A stretch of 64,000 nucleotides of DNA, from NCBI RefSeq assembly GCF_001305855.1, contig NZ_LIXZ01000012.1, forward strand, positions 1 to 64,000, written 5' to 3'. The notes under the pieces were generated by a model. That model worked only from the letters and a program-made list of their open reading frames with translations, had not been told where the DNA came from and ran no database searches. This DNA comes from Rossellomorea vietnamensis. Lineage in GTDB: Bacteria > Bacillota > Bacilli > Bacillales > Bacillaceae_B. The translations under genes and the position numbers were made by a program. This document shows, piece by piece, positions 8,239 to 18,008 of this stretch. Every line of letters starts with the position of its first letter. Positions within the stretch are counted from its first letter, which is position 1.

Positions 8239-8835
8239 TTATTCTGATCCTTCCTTAATTAGTGTTTCCACATCCTGAACGATTTCATCATATGGAACAT
8301 CACTATTGCCACTATACGTTTTCACGACGGTGCCTTCCTGGTTCACCAGATAGAAACTGGTCCCATGAATCATCTGATCGGAATTGGGGTCGTCCGCTAC
8401 GATTGAACGGAAGGAGTGTTCCGCAAGGTCCTTCACTTCATCGAATTTATAACCGGTCAATAGCTCCCATTTACTTGTGTCTGCTTCGAAGTTTGATATG
8501 TACTCTTTTAATGCGTCTGGTGTATCTGTTTCCGGATCGACACTGAAGGAAACGATTTTATAATCCTTTACCCCTTCTTCTTTTAACTTCTTTTGCAGCT
8601 TTGTCAAGTTGAAGGTCATTGGCGGGCAAACTGTTTCGCAACTGGTAAAGATGAAGTCGGCAATCCATACCTGTCCCTTTAAATCTTTTAAGCTGACTTG
8701 TTTATTATTCTGATTCGTATAGGAAAATTCCTTCACTTCATAATCCGTTTCTGCTTGAAAGTCACTGTTGCTGCAACCTGCAAGGAGTATCCCGATGATG
8801 GTCATCACCACAATGAATGTTTTGGTTTTTGACAT
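8239..8835 (-). CDS. Sco1/SenC-family copper lipoprotein (YpmQ-like)
   Basis: A 198-residue thioredoxin-fold protein exposed on the outer face of the membrane. The lipobox LLAGC places the lipidated cysteine at C21. The copper/redox site is complete: C66-E-T-V-C70 and H157. Sco proteins deliver copper to, or reduce, the CuA site of cytochrome c oxidase (BsSco/YpmQ in B. subtilis). The start at 8835 is set by GGAGGAG upstream. The frame stays open further upstream, but that extension lacks a ribosome binding site. It ends in its own terminator. Confidence 0.93.
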   Translation of the reverse strand: MSKTKTFIVVMTIIGILLAGCSNSDFQAETDYEVKEFSYTNQNNKQVSLKDLKGQVWIADFIFTSCETVCPPMTFNLTKLQKKLKEEGVKDYKIVSFSVDPETDTPDALKEYISNFEADTSKWELLTGYKFDEVKDLAEHSFRSIVADDPNSDQMIHGTSFYLVNQEGTVVKTYSGNSDVPYDEIVQDVETLIKEGSE

Positions 8836-8989
8836 CTTTATCTCCTCCGACTTTATCTGTCTCTCCCATTCTATGTTAGTAAAAAGAGGATGAAAAAACA
8901 ATTCCTGTAGAGAAGATTCATTGTCTATTTTGTGAAACCTCTCTTCCTGAGCTTATTTCTTGTAGGACAGGCATCCAGCTTTATAGCTT

Positions 8990-9286
8990 TCATTCATCAC
9001 GTTCCCTCATCTTCTTCTTTGAAAAGAGATAGTGCAGTGTGAATCCATGAACGACCATTATGGTAAGGAAGGCGAGGAAGTAATAGAATACACCAATTAC
9101 CCCGTTTGAAATATCCTCGGTTATAAGCCACCATACAGACGCAAAGATAAGAAAAACAAATTGAAGTGCGACTCCTTCTAAAAATGGTTTCTTATACGAA
9201 TTAAAATCCAATAATCTCTTCCAGCTCCAGGCAATTGCCACAACAGCAGATACTACTAATAACAATATATAAATGCTTATTTGCAT
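8990..9286 (-). CDS. Small multi-spanning membrane protein, unknown
   Basis: A 98-residue protein with three hydrophobic helices (residues about 3-20, 37-55 and 62-84) and a charged C-terminal tail KKKMRERDE. The ATG at 9286 is chosen because GGGGAG lies 9 nt upstream; an in-frame ATG eight codons earlier would include that ribosome binding site. It lies between the germination operon and the Sco gene, in the same direction as both. I do not recognise a family. Confidence 0.6.
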   Translation of the reverse strand: MQISIYILLLVVSAVVAIAWSWKRLLDFNSYKKPFLEGVALQFVFLIFASVWWLITEDISNGVIGVFYYFLAFLTIMVVHGFTLHYLFSKKKMRERDE

Positions 9287-9395
9287 TAGTGATGACTCCC
9301 CTATCTCCAAGACCTACCTTCATGTTATGCAATCTCTTTGGAAAAGGAAAGAGAAAACGGAAATTAATATGGTTATTTCCTTCCATCTTTCAATA

Positions 9396-10556
9396 TTATC
9401 TGGTCTCTTTCAAATATCGATAGGCATTGAAATGTTTAATCTCGACTTTCACCTTTACTTGTTTTAGAGAAGAGTCTGATAGGTAAAATCTGTCTTCACT
9501 CTTTTCCAATTCATGATACTTGACTGGATGAAATCGATACCACCGTTCACCAACATCGAAAAGATCCATATTTTTTTCAATTCCGTTTTGATAAACTTTT
9601 TTTATTTTTTCTTCCAATGAATCCTGAAGTTTAGCATGTAATTCCTCAAAAGGAATGTCCTTTATTTTTTCTAACAATTCCGCTTCTACGTTTACTTCTA
9701 GAGAAAATTTCGGGAAATTAGCACCGTCTTCCTCGTATTTCATCTTTGGCTTACCGGCAGACAGTTTGAACGTGGACAGAATTTCTCCCCCTTCTTCTAG
9801 AGCATAGTCAAGGGTATTCCTCTTATTCTGCAGCCAGTCCACTGTCATCGAGTCAGTTGCGGATATCTCTCCTTTCAATGTTTCATCCTGAAAGACACTA
9901 TATGCATCCAGATATAAAGAAGCAACCTCCTGATCTGCATACCATGAATGATGGTCGATTTTAATATTCGGAATCATGGCCGTCCCCATCGGTTCATAAT
10001 ATTCTCTTAAAAAATGCATTAAACTCGTTGAATCAATGTCATTTTGAATTCCTTCTGATTTCTCCTCGGTCAGGAGAACGGTATAAACGGGAGGGTAATC
10101 AAATAATCCCTTCGTACTGAATATCTCCTCTATGTCTGTGTCCGTCACTAACAGTTCGAGGCTCGGCCGTAAGGAACGGTTTCTGCCCACGTCCTGCAAC
10201 ACTTCTCTGAACTTATATTTCAAAAGGTTCCTGGACAAGACAAGTGTTTTCGTGTGACCAAAAAACAACGGTGGCCTCGATACTTTATACAGATTACTGA
10301 CAGCCATATTCAGAGTCTTCCCTTTTGCCGAACCGACAAACGTTGGAATTGGATCCGTTGATCTGCTCCCTTCCTGCTTGGCAACATTGGCAAAGTTCAA
10401 TCCCTGAATATAAGCCGTATATTCGTCTTTCGTCTCATCATAATCCAACCCAATGGCGACGATATAGGTTAAGTCCTGAATGTTTTTGGATCCTGTACAT
10501 CCTGCTAGCGCCAGTATCGAGACTAAGATCATTAATTTAATTGTCTTGTTGTTCAT
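9396..10556 (-). CDS. Spore germination lipoprotein, Ger(x)C family
   Basis: A 386-residue C subunit of a nutrient germinant receptor. The lipobox LALAGC places the lipidated cysteine near residue 20, and TYIVAIGLDYDE follows, as is typical of GerAC/GerBC proteins. In the spore, the C subunit is anchored on the outer surface of the inner membrane and is required for germinant response. The ATG lies inside the 3' end of the A-subunit gene (20 bp overlap) behind AAGGGGATG, implying coupled translation. Expression in the forespore under SigG is expected from the family; I did not identify a convincing SigG promoter. Confidence 0.9.
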   Translation of the reverse strand: MNNKTIKLMILVSILALAGCTGSKNIQDLTYIVAIGLDYDETKDEYTAYIQGLNFANVAKQEGSRSTDPIPTFVGSAKGKTLNMAVSNLYKVSRPPLFFGHTKTLVLSRNLLKYKFREVLQDVGRNRSLRPSLELLVTDTDIEEIFSTKGLFDYPPVYTVLLTEEKSEGIQNDIDSTSLMHFLREYYEPMGTAMIPNIKIDHHSWYADQEVASLYLDAYSVFQDETLKGEISATDSMTVDWLQNKRNTLDYALEEGGEILSTFKLSAGKPKMKYEEDGANFPKFSLEVNVEAELLEKIKDIPFEELHAKLQDSLEEKIKKVYQNGIEKNMDLFDVGERWYRFHPVKYHELEKSEDRFYLSDSSLKQVKVKVEIKHFNAYRYLKETR

Positions 10557-12015
10557 TCGGACTCATCCCCTTCCTCGTCTTGTCATTTGGATTCGTCGAT
10601 GAGGTTCTTTCCTTATAGAGCTGGATCGGAAGCCTGAAAAAGGATCGAATGGTTTCCTTCCACCCTATAGGAGCAGCCGTTCCTAGATATGGGGCACCGA
10701 AAGATGAAAGGGTGGATAAATAAATCACTGTCAGAATGAAGATCATGACGACACCGAACAAGCCAAAGAACGTACTTACCAGTAATACAATGAATCTCAG
10801 TACCGTCGTTCCATATTTCAGGGATTGATTGACCAGTGTAAAGGAAGATATATATGTAATGGCTCCAATGACCAGCATGGTGGGAGATGTCATTCCTGCC
10901 CTGATGGCCGCATCCCCTACTATCAATCCCCCTAACACCGAAACGGTTTGTCCGATCGCTCTCGGAAGACGGACACCCGCTTCATTGAAGAACTCGAATA
11001 AAAACAGAACAATAAACATTTCCACAGGAGCTGACAAAGGCAGTCCGAACCGGGACATCGAGATGGTTGCCACAAGTAGATAAGGGATTTGTTCTATGTT
11101 ATAGGCGGAGAAAGCCACCCAAAGTCCTGGTAAGAATGCAGAAATTAAAATCCCCACCATCCTTATGATTCTTTCAAGCGACACATACACATAATTGATG
11201 CTTGCGTCTTCCGGCGACTTAATTTGCAACAATAAGTTGACCGGCGCTAAAGAAATAGTCGGGAAACCGTCTACAATCAGTGCAAACCTTCCCTGATTTA
11301 ACGAGTCTACGATGAAATCGGGTCTGCCAGTGTAGTCAAAACTTGTGAATATCGAATAAGGATTATCATCAATAAGTGATTCAAGATGTTGATTCCCCGT
11401 CAGCACATCGATGTCAATCTTATTTAGCCTGCTGTATAATTCCTCCAGAACACTCTCATCGATGACATCATCCAGATACAAAATCGCTATGTCAGTATGA
11501 GACCTTGTCCCAATTTTATATTTTTCCACACAAAGGGAGGGGGTGAACAGTCTCCTTCTAATTAAAGAAATATTTGTATTCAAGTCTTCAACGAATCCGT
11601 CTTTAGGTCCCCGAATCGATGTCTCCAAAGCTGATTCTTCCGGCAATCTTTTCGGTAAATTCCCTGCATGAATGGATAAAACCCTTTCTTCAACAAAGAA
11701 AAGGATAAACCCTGAAAATAGAGCGGAAGCCAATTCTTCTATGGATTTCTGCGTGATTTCCTCTGCCTGAAACAAACTCATGATTTTTTCTGCAAAGGGT
11801 TCATGTGGGGCTTCTTTAACCTTTGGAAAAATAAATTGATCTAAATAATGCCGGTCCACCAGACTATCAAAATATACGATGTTCGTTTCCGTTCCATTAA
11901 AGAAATGGGCCTTTATCAATAGATCCTGACTGTGTGAGAATAATTCCTTCAATTCTTCCAGGGTTGCTCCTTTGGAATCCTTACTTGTTGTCTCTTCTTT
12001 AGTGGCTCTCTTCAT
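10537..12015 (-). CDS. Spore germination protein, GerA/GerKA/GerBA family
   Basis: A 492-residue A subunit of a germinant receptor. It has a soluble N-terminal half and about five membrane helices between residues 290 and 450. Family hallmarks include the VDGFPTISLAPVNLLLQIKSPEDA and FLPGLWVAFSAYNIEQIP regions. The A subunit forms the ion channel core of the receptor in the spore inner membrane. AAAGGATG precedes the ATG. It follows the permease gene after 56 bp and overlaps the C-subunit gene, so the operon order is B-A-C rather than the common A-B-C. Confidence 0.93.
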   Translation of the reverse strand: MKRATKEETTSKDSKGATLEELKELFSHSQDLLIKAHFFNGTETNIVYFDSLVDRHYLDQFIFPKVKEAPHEPFAEKIMSLFQAEEITQKSIEELASALFSGFILFFVEERVLSIHAGNLPKRLPEESALETSIRGPKDGFVEDLNTNISLIRRRLFTPSLCVEKYKIGTRSHTDIAILYLDDVIDESVLEELYSRLNKIDIDVLTGNQHLESLIDDNPYSIFTSFDYTGRPDFIVDSLNQGRFALIVDGFPTISLAPVNLLLQIKSPEDASINYVYVSLERIIRMVGILISAFLPGLWVAFSAYNIEQIPYLLVATISMSRFGLPLSAPVEMFIVLFLFEFFNEAGVRLPRAIGQTVSVLGGLIVGDAAIRAGMTSPTMLVIGAITYISSFTLVNQSLKYGTTVLRFIVLLVSTFFGLFGVVMIFILTVIYLSTLSSFGAPYLGTAAPIGWKETIRSFFRLPIQLYKERTSSTNPNDKTRKGMSPNEQQDN

Positions 12016-12071
12016 TCAAGAACATCCTTTACTTAATTCGCTCTGTTTTTATTCGTGGTGAACCCATCTTT

Positions 12072-13151
12072 TTATTTTACTAATCGTAATATGATCGCTG
12101 AAACAATGATTTGTACACTGAAAAGGATGACCGTCAGTGGAAAAAATATATTAAACAAAAACAAATAAAAATCATATGTATCAGTTTTGAACAGGACCAG
12201 TCCAAAAAAGACAATGAAAATCGGTACCAATACCTTTAAAGAGATACGATATTGATCCTTCTTTTTAATGAGGAGTGCACCCAATAAGAACATAAACAGG
12301 CTGATTCTAATAAGTGCCCCACTCAGCCACTGATAGAGGGCAAAGAAATCAAGATGGGTGATGAATTCGCCTATGGAAAGAATCCTCCATTGCTCATACG
12401 CAGGGTATCTTAAGTTCGCCGATTCTACTGGTCCGAATTCCATAATGGATGCAGTAAGGGGACCGAACATCAGGCCCATAATAATCAATCCAAGAACGAT
12501 TAAATGATGCATCTTCATTTTATCCTCACTAAATGGCTGTATCAGTACAATCAAATATACTTCCAGCAGCCCGCTCAATACATAGATCATCCCTTTTATT
12601 ACAGGCTCATATCCATTGCTCATAATTGGAAATAATAAGCTTGGATCCTTTAAATTCGTATTCGTAATCGCAATGAAAAACCCGAAGATCATAACAAGGG
12701 GCAGCAATATCCCGCTAGCGATCGCCATATGTTTAATCCCGGCCCATGTGATAAGGAAACAAATGATTAAAATACCTCCCCATACAATGAAAGAAGGCAC
12801 ATCAGCCAGGAAATAAGCACTTAGCCATAGTATTAAATCAACAAAGGTTATGTATGCACTTGAGAATAAAAAAAGGCAGATGGGTAGAGAAAATAATAAG
12901 ACGGCCCATCTAGGCCATTTTTGTTGAAGCAAATGAAAGAAGCCTTCCTTAGGGGAATGCTTGATGATGTAGTAGATTAAAAACGTCATGAGGAGAAGGA
13001 TTGGATAGGCAGCAAGGATACTGATCCACCCATCCCGCCCTGCTGCCTGAAAGATACTCGGAATCAACATGACATGATTCAATAAGCCTGTTGAGAGGAT
13101 TAACAGCAACAGTAACTGTCTCGGGATTAAGATTTTGCGGATACTTTTCAT
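12072..13151 (-). CDS. Spore germination permease, GerAB/GerBB family
   Basis: A 359-residue membrane protein with about ten helices, of the APC-superfamily GerB type. These B subunits bind the nutrient germinant (amino acids or sugars) in the spore inner membrane. The N-terminus MKSIRKILIPRQLLLLLIL and the AAGRDGWIS region near residue 35 match the family. GTGGAGAG precedes the ATG. It is the first gene of the receptor operon. Germinant specificity cannot be inferred. Confidence 0.9.
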   Translation of the reverse strand: MKSIRKILIPRQLLLLLILSTGLLNHVMLIPSIFQAAGRDGWISILAAYPILLLMTFLIYYIIKHSPKEGFFHLLQQKWPRWAVLLFSLPICLFLFSSAYITFVDLILWLSAYFLADVPSFIVWGGILIICFLITWAGIKHMAIASGILLPLVMIFGFFIAITNTNLKDPSLLFPIMSNGYEPVIKGMIYVLSGLLEVYLIVLIQPFSEDKMKMHHLIVLGLIIMGLMFGPLTASIMEFGPVESANLRYPAYEQWRILSIGEFITHLDFFALYQWLSGALIRISLFMFLLGALLIKKKDQYRISLKVLVPIFIVFFGLVLFKTDTYDFYLFLFNIFFPLTVILFSVQIIVSAIILRLVK

Positions 13152-13250
13152 TTGAACTCTCCACTTGATTAGTCATTTTACCTCTATTTATGTCCCAGTT
13201 ATCGTCATTAAAAACATTGTAGAATGATCTCCCGAAAAAATTTTATATAA

Positions 13251-13282
13251 AAAAGGTCAAGGATGATAATCCCTGACCTTTT
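13251..13282 (-). terminator. Terminator after sbcC
   Basis: Arms AAAAGGTCAAGGAT and ATCCCTGACCTTTT (one bulge or mismatch), followed by TTTTATAT on the minus strand. Confidence 0.75.
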
Positions 13283-13299
13283 AAATAAGTGATGTTGTC

Positions 13300-16200
13300 T
13301 TAAGCTAAAAACTGAAATTCCGTCCTGCTTCCGTTTTGTGATGAAATGACTTCCAGTCGTGCATCAATTCTTTCTTTCAGCTCCGGAACATGTGATATTA
13401 ACCCTACTAAACGCCCGCTGCTTTGGATATCCATCAATGCTTCGATTGCCTGATCAAGTGATTCTGGATCGAGTGTCCCGAACCCTTCATCTATGAACAT
13501 CGTTTCTAAGGATACCCCGCCAGCGTATTGCTGGACCACATCAGCAAGTCCGAGGGCTAAAGCCAAGGAGGCCTTGAAGCTTTCCCCTCCGGATAATGTT
13601 TTGACATGTCTTTCCTGACCTGTATATTGATCAAAGACCAGGAGTTCCAGCCCACTTTGTACATTTCCTTTGCTTCGGTCCGTTTTTCGGATCAACTGAT
13701 ACCTGCCTGAAGTCATTTTGATTAATCTCTCATTTGCGACTCCAAGGATATCTTCTAGGAAAGATGCCAGAACGTATCGTTCAAATGTGATCCTGTTCGC
13801 GTTCTGACCTCTTGCAACTTCTGCTAAATGTCCGACCGTTTGATATCTTGATTCTAAATCCCTGATCCCTTCATTTATGGCTGTCACCCTGGTGAGGATG
13901 AGTTCATTTTCCTTTCTATTCGTCATGACCCTGTTTAGATGGTCATTTACCATTTTCAATTCATCTGTAATCTTGATTATGTCTTCTTCGATCTTGTGCA
14001 GGTCCGGCCGCTCTTTATCTTTTAAGATTTGATCAATATCAGTTAGACGATCAGTAACTGAACGAAGATCCTCGCCGAACTTCTTCACTTTTTCTTGAAG
14101 GACCGTGACCTCCGCTTCAGACTTTTTCGCTTCCAGAAAGGCTTTATAATGGGAGAATCCCTGTTCTGTGAGAAGGGCAAGGAAAGCCTTTCTTTCAGCA
14201 TTCATCTCTACATTCACATTCTCTATATGGTTCTCTTTATCTCTGACTTGAGACTCCTTTACACTGTTCTGGTTCATCAGCTCATAATACTGTTTTTGAG
14301 CCTGTTCAAAGGACGTCTTTAATTCTTTCAGTCTACGTTTCTCTTTCTGTAATACTTGTTCAAATTGAGTTTTTGTCCTGAGTTCAAGAGGAATGGATTC
14401 CTTTACCTTTTCCAGCGTCGTATTCTTAGTGTGAAAGAGAGTATTGAGTTCTTGGAGCATTTCTTGATTCTTCCCTCTAGCCCCTTCAAGTTCTTCAAGC
14501 TTTTCTCTTCCCTTTCTAATTTCTTCCCCCATGACTCTTACCTGTTCCACTTCTTTTTTCTTCGAAGCGATATCCGTCTTCAATGAGACGATTTCTTTCA
14601 TCAACAACGAACGTGTCTCCCCGATTTCAACCTGATTAAAGTCACGTTTCTTTTCAATTATTTTCTTGCTGATATTCTCGATTTGCTCTTGGATACTTTG
14701 TATTTTCGTTTCTTCCTGGGCAATGACGAGGCTTAATTTTTTCTCTTCCGTTTCCAATTCCTGATGCTTAGCTTTGGCTACCTTAAGATCTTCCGCTGAA
14801 GGGATGGACTCTTCCTCTACGGCAGGGTTTGGATGATGTTCTGATCCGCAGACCGGACACGGAGCATTATCTGATAATCCTTTCGAGAGCAATGCTGCTT
14901 GAGCAGAATTCCATTTCCCCTCCAAAAATGCCAGCGTTTCAGAGGCATCCTGAAGACGATCCCCAAGTTGCCTATGACGATTATTTAATTGATCGCGCTG
15001 GTTATAGACACGTTGAAGATTTTGTTCCAAATGATCCATTTCATCTATCTGCTCCAGCAGGAAGAGTTTCTCATGTACGTTTTTTTCAAGTTGAAATACA
15101 TTTTCCTGACCGCTTTCTCCTGCTTTGACACGTACTTCCCGTTCCTTTATTCCTTTTTGTAAAAATGAGACCTGCTCATTCTGTTTTGTTACAATATCCT
15201 GCTGTTTTTCGTACCTTTTTTTCAATTCATCCGTTTCGTTCATTAACGTATCTAACGAATCTATATCTTTTTCCATATTTTCCAGTTGAGTCACTCTTTT
15301 TGAAGCTTGGTCCCTGAGGTGTTCATTTTTTGTTTCTTCTTCAAAAATTTTCGTTGCTCTCATTAGCTTTTCAGAGATTGTATGTTTTTCTTCGGATAGT
15401 TTTGCTAATTGACTTTTCAGTTCATTGAGATTCCGATTAAGTTTGTGGCAATATTCATCTTGTTGGACCAAATGGGAAGCTCTCCTGGCCAAAACAATCT
15501 GGTGGTCGATCGATTCGATTTCAGGCTTTAATGCTAAAAGGGAGTCTTTTTGATTCTTAAGTTTTTCCTGAAGATCGTATTGATCAACCAGACTTTTAGC
15601 CTCTGCAAGATCCTTCTGAAGAGCATCCCGCTTCCCTTGAACGTCCTCATACTTTTGTCTGAGATTCTTCTCCTTCTTTTCCATTTCTTCAATCTGAGGG
15701 GATAGAAGGTGCAGAATGCGATGATCATTTAACGGATTTTCCAATAAAAGAGATTGAAGTTCTTCATTTTCTTCAAAATGGATTCTTACTAATTCCCTTG
15801 TCCGTTCTTCTATTGAAGATTCCACAGACCTTTTCAACTCGTCAGCCTCGGCTTTCAGTTTTTCCTGAATCATCTTGTAAAGCTCCGTATGAAACAGGCG
15901 TTGCAATATGAGTTCTTTATCTTTACTATCCGATGTAAGGAGTTTCCGAAACTCCCCCTGTGGAATCATAAGGATCTGTCTGAATTGATTGGCATCAAGT
16001 TGGATCAACTCTTTGATTTTCTCATCCACTTCTCTCACATTTGCCGCAAGAAGCTGTTCTTTCCCGTCTTCATCGTATACATATAATTCAGATCGGGCAT
16101 TGATGGTAGTAAATCCCTCACCCCGTGCTTTCTTTTTTTCCTGCTGTGGTGAACGCCAAATGCGATACGTTCTCCCACGTAAACTGAATAAAAGATCTAC

Positions 16201-16434
16201 TTCGGTACTATCATCATTATTCGCAAATTGGCTTCTTAATTCTGTCGGATTTCGGTCTTCTCCGCTGGCCTTCCCGTAGATCGCGTAGGAAATCCCATCG
16301 AAAATCGTTGTCTTTCCCGCCCCTGTTTTACCGGAAATCACGAACATAGTGCGGTTATCCAGCTCGCGGAAGTCAATGGTTTCTCTGCCGGCATACGGTC
16401 CAAACGCCTGCATTACTAGTTTAAGTGGTTTCAT
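13300..16434 (-). CDS. sbcC: DNA exonuclease SbcCD, ATPase subunit SbcC
   Basis: A 1044-residue Rad50-like SMC protein. The Walker A GKTGAGKTT is at residues 35-43, with a Q-loop region (LMIPQGEFRKLL) near 150. Long coiled coils flank a zinc hook CPVCGSEHHP near residue 525. The C-terminal ABC signature TLSGGESFKASLALALGLAD and Walker B TMFIDEGFGTLD follow. With SbcD it cleaves hairpins and protein-blocked DNA ends during repair. Its ATG overlaps the sbcD stop (ATGA at 16431-16434). All catalytic motifs are intact. Confidence 0.96.
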   Translation of the reverse strand: MKPLKLVMQAFGPYAGRETIDFRELDNRTMFVISGKTGAGKTTIFDGISYAIYGKASGEDRNPTELRSQFANNDDSTEVDLLFSLRGRTYRIWRSPQQEKKKARGEGFTTINARSELYVYDEDGKEQLLAANVREVDEKIKELIQLDANQFRQILMIPQGEFRKLLTSDSKDKELILQRLFHTELYKMIQEKLKAEADELKRSVESSIEERTRELVRIHFEENEELQSLLLENPLNDHRILHLLSPQIEEMEKKEKNLRQKYEDVQGKRDALQKDLAEAKSLVDQYDLQEKLKNQKDSLLALKPEIESIDHQIVLARRASHLVQQDEYCHKLNRNLNELKSQLAKLSEEKHTISEKLMRATKIFEEETKNEHLRDQASKRVTQLENMEKDIDSLDTLMNETDELKKRYEKQQDIVTKQNEQVSFLQKGIKEREVRVKAGESGQENVFQLEKNVHEKLFLLEQIDEMDHLEQNLQRVYNQRDQLNNRHRQLGDRLQDASETLAFLEGKWNSAQAALLSKGLSDNAPCPVCGSEHHPNPAVEEESIPSAEDLKVAKAKHQELETEEKKLSLVIAQEETKIQSIQEQIENISKKIIEKKRDFNQVEIGETRSLLMKEIVSLKTDIASKKKEVEQVRVMGEEIRKGREKLEELEGARGKNQEMLQELNTLFHTKNTTLEKVKESIPLELRTKTQFEQVLQKEKRRLKELKTSFEQAQKQYYELMNQNSVKESQVRDKENHIENVNVEMNAERKAFLALLTEQGFSHYKAFLEAKKSEAEVTVLQEKVKKFGEDLRSVTDRLTDIDQILKDKERPDLHKIEEDIIKITDELKMVNDHLNRVMTNRKENELILTRVTAINEGIRDLESRYQTVGHLAEVARGQNANRITFERYVLASFLEDILGVANERLIKMTSGRYQLIRKTDRSKGNVQSGLELLVFDQYTGQERHVKTLSGGESFKASLALALGLADVVQQYAGGVSLETMFIDEGFGTLDPESLDQAIEALMDIQSSGRLVGLISHVPELKERIDARLEVISSQNGSRTEFQFLA

Positions 16435-17576
16435 GCAGGATCAACCTCCCTTCTGGCGAGATCAATCACGTTCCGTACCACATCTTCCTTTTCACCAGTG
16501 AATTCACCCGTCGTCATGTCCTTGTAAAATTCTTTAAACAAGTCAAGTTCAGACCGTTTTTTATCCTCCAATACTTGAAACGAAGTTTTCTTCTTGGCAT
16601 CGGTCAGATCTCTCTTTCGCTCAAGATGAAGTACGTTTGGATAGACTTGTCTCAGTTGATTGATCGGATCGATTAATGTCCCTTCATCATGAAGTGTAAT
16701 TTTCAAATAGTCATTCACCTTCTGGGACTGATAAAAAGCCGGATCGAGCAACTCTTCCATATGCCCCTGCAGTTCCCTCATATCCTGTTTAGGCTGAAGT
16801 ACCTTTTCCCTCAAATCAAAGGTCCCATTCTCCCCCATTTCAACAATGGTGACAGATTTCCTTTGGGCAGCTTCTGAAAAAGAATATTTCAACAGAGAAC
16901 CTGAATACCTGATTGTGTCATGCCTAATGGCATCGGGGCTGTGAAGGTGACCGAGTGCAGTGTAATGGAATGGCTGGAACACGTCCGCCCCCACGCACCC
17001 GGATCCCCCAACTGAAAGAGTCCGCTCCGAATCTGTCGTTTTTCCTCCCAGTACAAATGCATGACCAACAAACACATGGGGTTCATCCGGGTTCATTTGT
17101 GCTTCGATTCTCTTTACGATGGCTTCCATTGCTGCATGATGACTATTGATCGAGTCATCTTCAAGTATTTGTCTGACTGTACCAGGTTCAGCGTAGGGAA
17201 CGCAGTGAAAGTTTACTCCTTTTATATGGATCGGTGTAAAATCTGCCGTGACCTTCCCTTTTAAATAAAATTGACTATGCTTATACCATGAAGATCCAAA
17301 TGAGAGCCTCTCTGCACTATCATGGTTGCCTGAAACGGCTACAATCGGTGTATCGAGCTCTACATTTATCCGGAATAATACTTCATCTAATAGCTCCACT
17401 GCTTCTGTAGGTGGCACAGATCGATCATAAAGATCGCCGGCAATGACGACAGCATCTGGTTCTTCCTCTTTCACAAGGTCTATGAATTCCTCCAATATGT
17501 ATCGTTGTTCTTCTGTCATATATATGCCATGCACCAATTTACCCAGGTGCCAATCAGCGGTATGAATGAATTTCAC
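16431..17576 (-). CDS. sbcD: DNA exonuclease SbcCD, nuclease subunit SbcD
   Basis: A 381-residue Mre11-like metallophosphoesterase. Motifs are HTADWHLGK (start), GDLYDR, SGNHDSAERL, GHAFV and GHLHSPDAI, giving a complete di-manganese site. It is the nuclease partner of SbcC. The start is taken as GTG at 17576, giving a protein beginning VKFIHTADWH, because GAGAGGAG lies 9 nt upstream. The ATG eight codons earlier would swallow that ribosome binding site. It is translationally coupled to sbcC. Confidence 0.95.
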   Translation of the reverse strand: MKFIHTADWHLGKLVHGIYMTEEQRYILEEFIDLVKEEEPDAVVIAGDLYDRSVPPTEAVELLDEVLFRINVELDTPIVAVSGNHDSAERLSFGSSWYKHSQFYLKGKVTADFTPIHIKGVNFHCVPYAEPGTVRQILEDDSINSHHAAMEAIVKRIEAQMNPDEPHVFVGHAFVLGGKTTDSERTLSVGGSGCVGADVFQPFHYTALGHLHSPDAIRHDTIRYSGSLLKYSFSEAAQRKSVTIVEMGENGTFDLREKVLQPKQDMRELQGHMEELLDPAFYQSQKVNDYLKITLHDEGTLIDPINQLRQVYPNVLHLERKRDLTDAKKKTSFQVLEDKKRSELDLFKEFYKDMTTGEFTGEKEDVVRNVIDLARREVDPA

Positions 17577-17700
17577 TACGGTTTTCTCCTCTCTGGACAT
17601 TCTTGTTTTCTAACTGAATTATATCAAACTCACAGGGTCTCCGTGTAAGGAAAACATTGATAGGGGCTCGGGCGCTGCTCTTTTGTCAGTCTCCATAAAA

Positions 17701-17727
17701 AATAGGACCACATAGAGCGGTCCCATT
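17701..17727 (-). terminator. Terminator after the YvrJ-like gene
   Basis: Arms GGACC and GGTCC extended by A/T pairs, followed by TATTTTTTATGG on the minus strand. Confidence 0.65.
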
Positions 17728-17731
17728 TCCA

Positions 17732-17869
17732 TTATTCTTTGAGTTGCTGAGGCAGTGTTTGAATCGAAGTGATGACAGCATCAAGCTTTGTCTCGATTCG
17801 ATAAAGAAGATACATCGTGACCACAATCGGAAACCCTACTTCAGAAACTAAGGAAATAATCGACTCCAT
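17732..17869 (-). CDS. YvrJ-family small membrane protein
   Basis: A 45-residue protein beginning MESIISLVSEVGFPIVVTMY and continuing LLYRIETKLDAVITSIQTLPQ. This is the pattern of the YvrJ family: one helix containing EVGFPIVVTxYLLYRIE, then an amphipathic tail. The ribosome binding site GGAGGGAGAGG directly precedes the ATG. Function is unknown in the family. It lies between sbcD and a lipoprotein gene, is followed by its own terminator, and probably makes a short single-gene transcript. Confidence 0.8.
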   Translation of the reverse strand: MESIISLVSEVGFPIVVTMYLLYRIETKLDAVITSIQTLPQQLKE

Positions 17870-17933
17870 CCTCTCCCTCCTCTCATCCTATATATAGGTA
17901 GTTTGAGAGAAAATGGGTACATAGACAGAAAAA

Positions 17934-17965
17934 AAAGCGAGTCCCTGACAAATCGGACTCGCTTT
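17934..17965 (-). terminator. Terminator after the 174-aa lipoprotein gene
   Basis: Perfect arms AAAGCGAGTCC and GGACTCGCTTT, then a run of T on the minus strand. Confidence 0.8.
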
Positions 17966-18008
17966 CCCTCATCTAAAAGTGGTCGTAATAGACCTATTTA
18001 CTTTACTA

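Noticed and set aside
13152..13250. SigG promoter for the germination operon
   Set aside because: Expected from the family, but I found no pair of elements close enough to the consensus to report.
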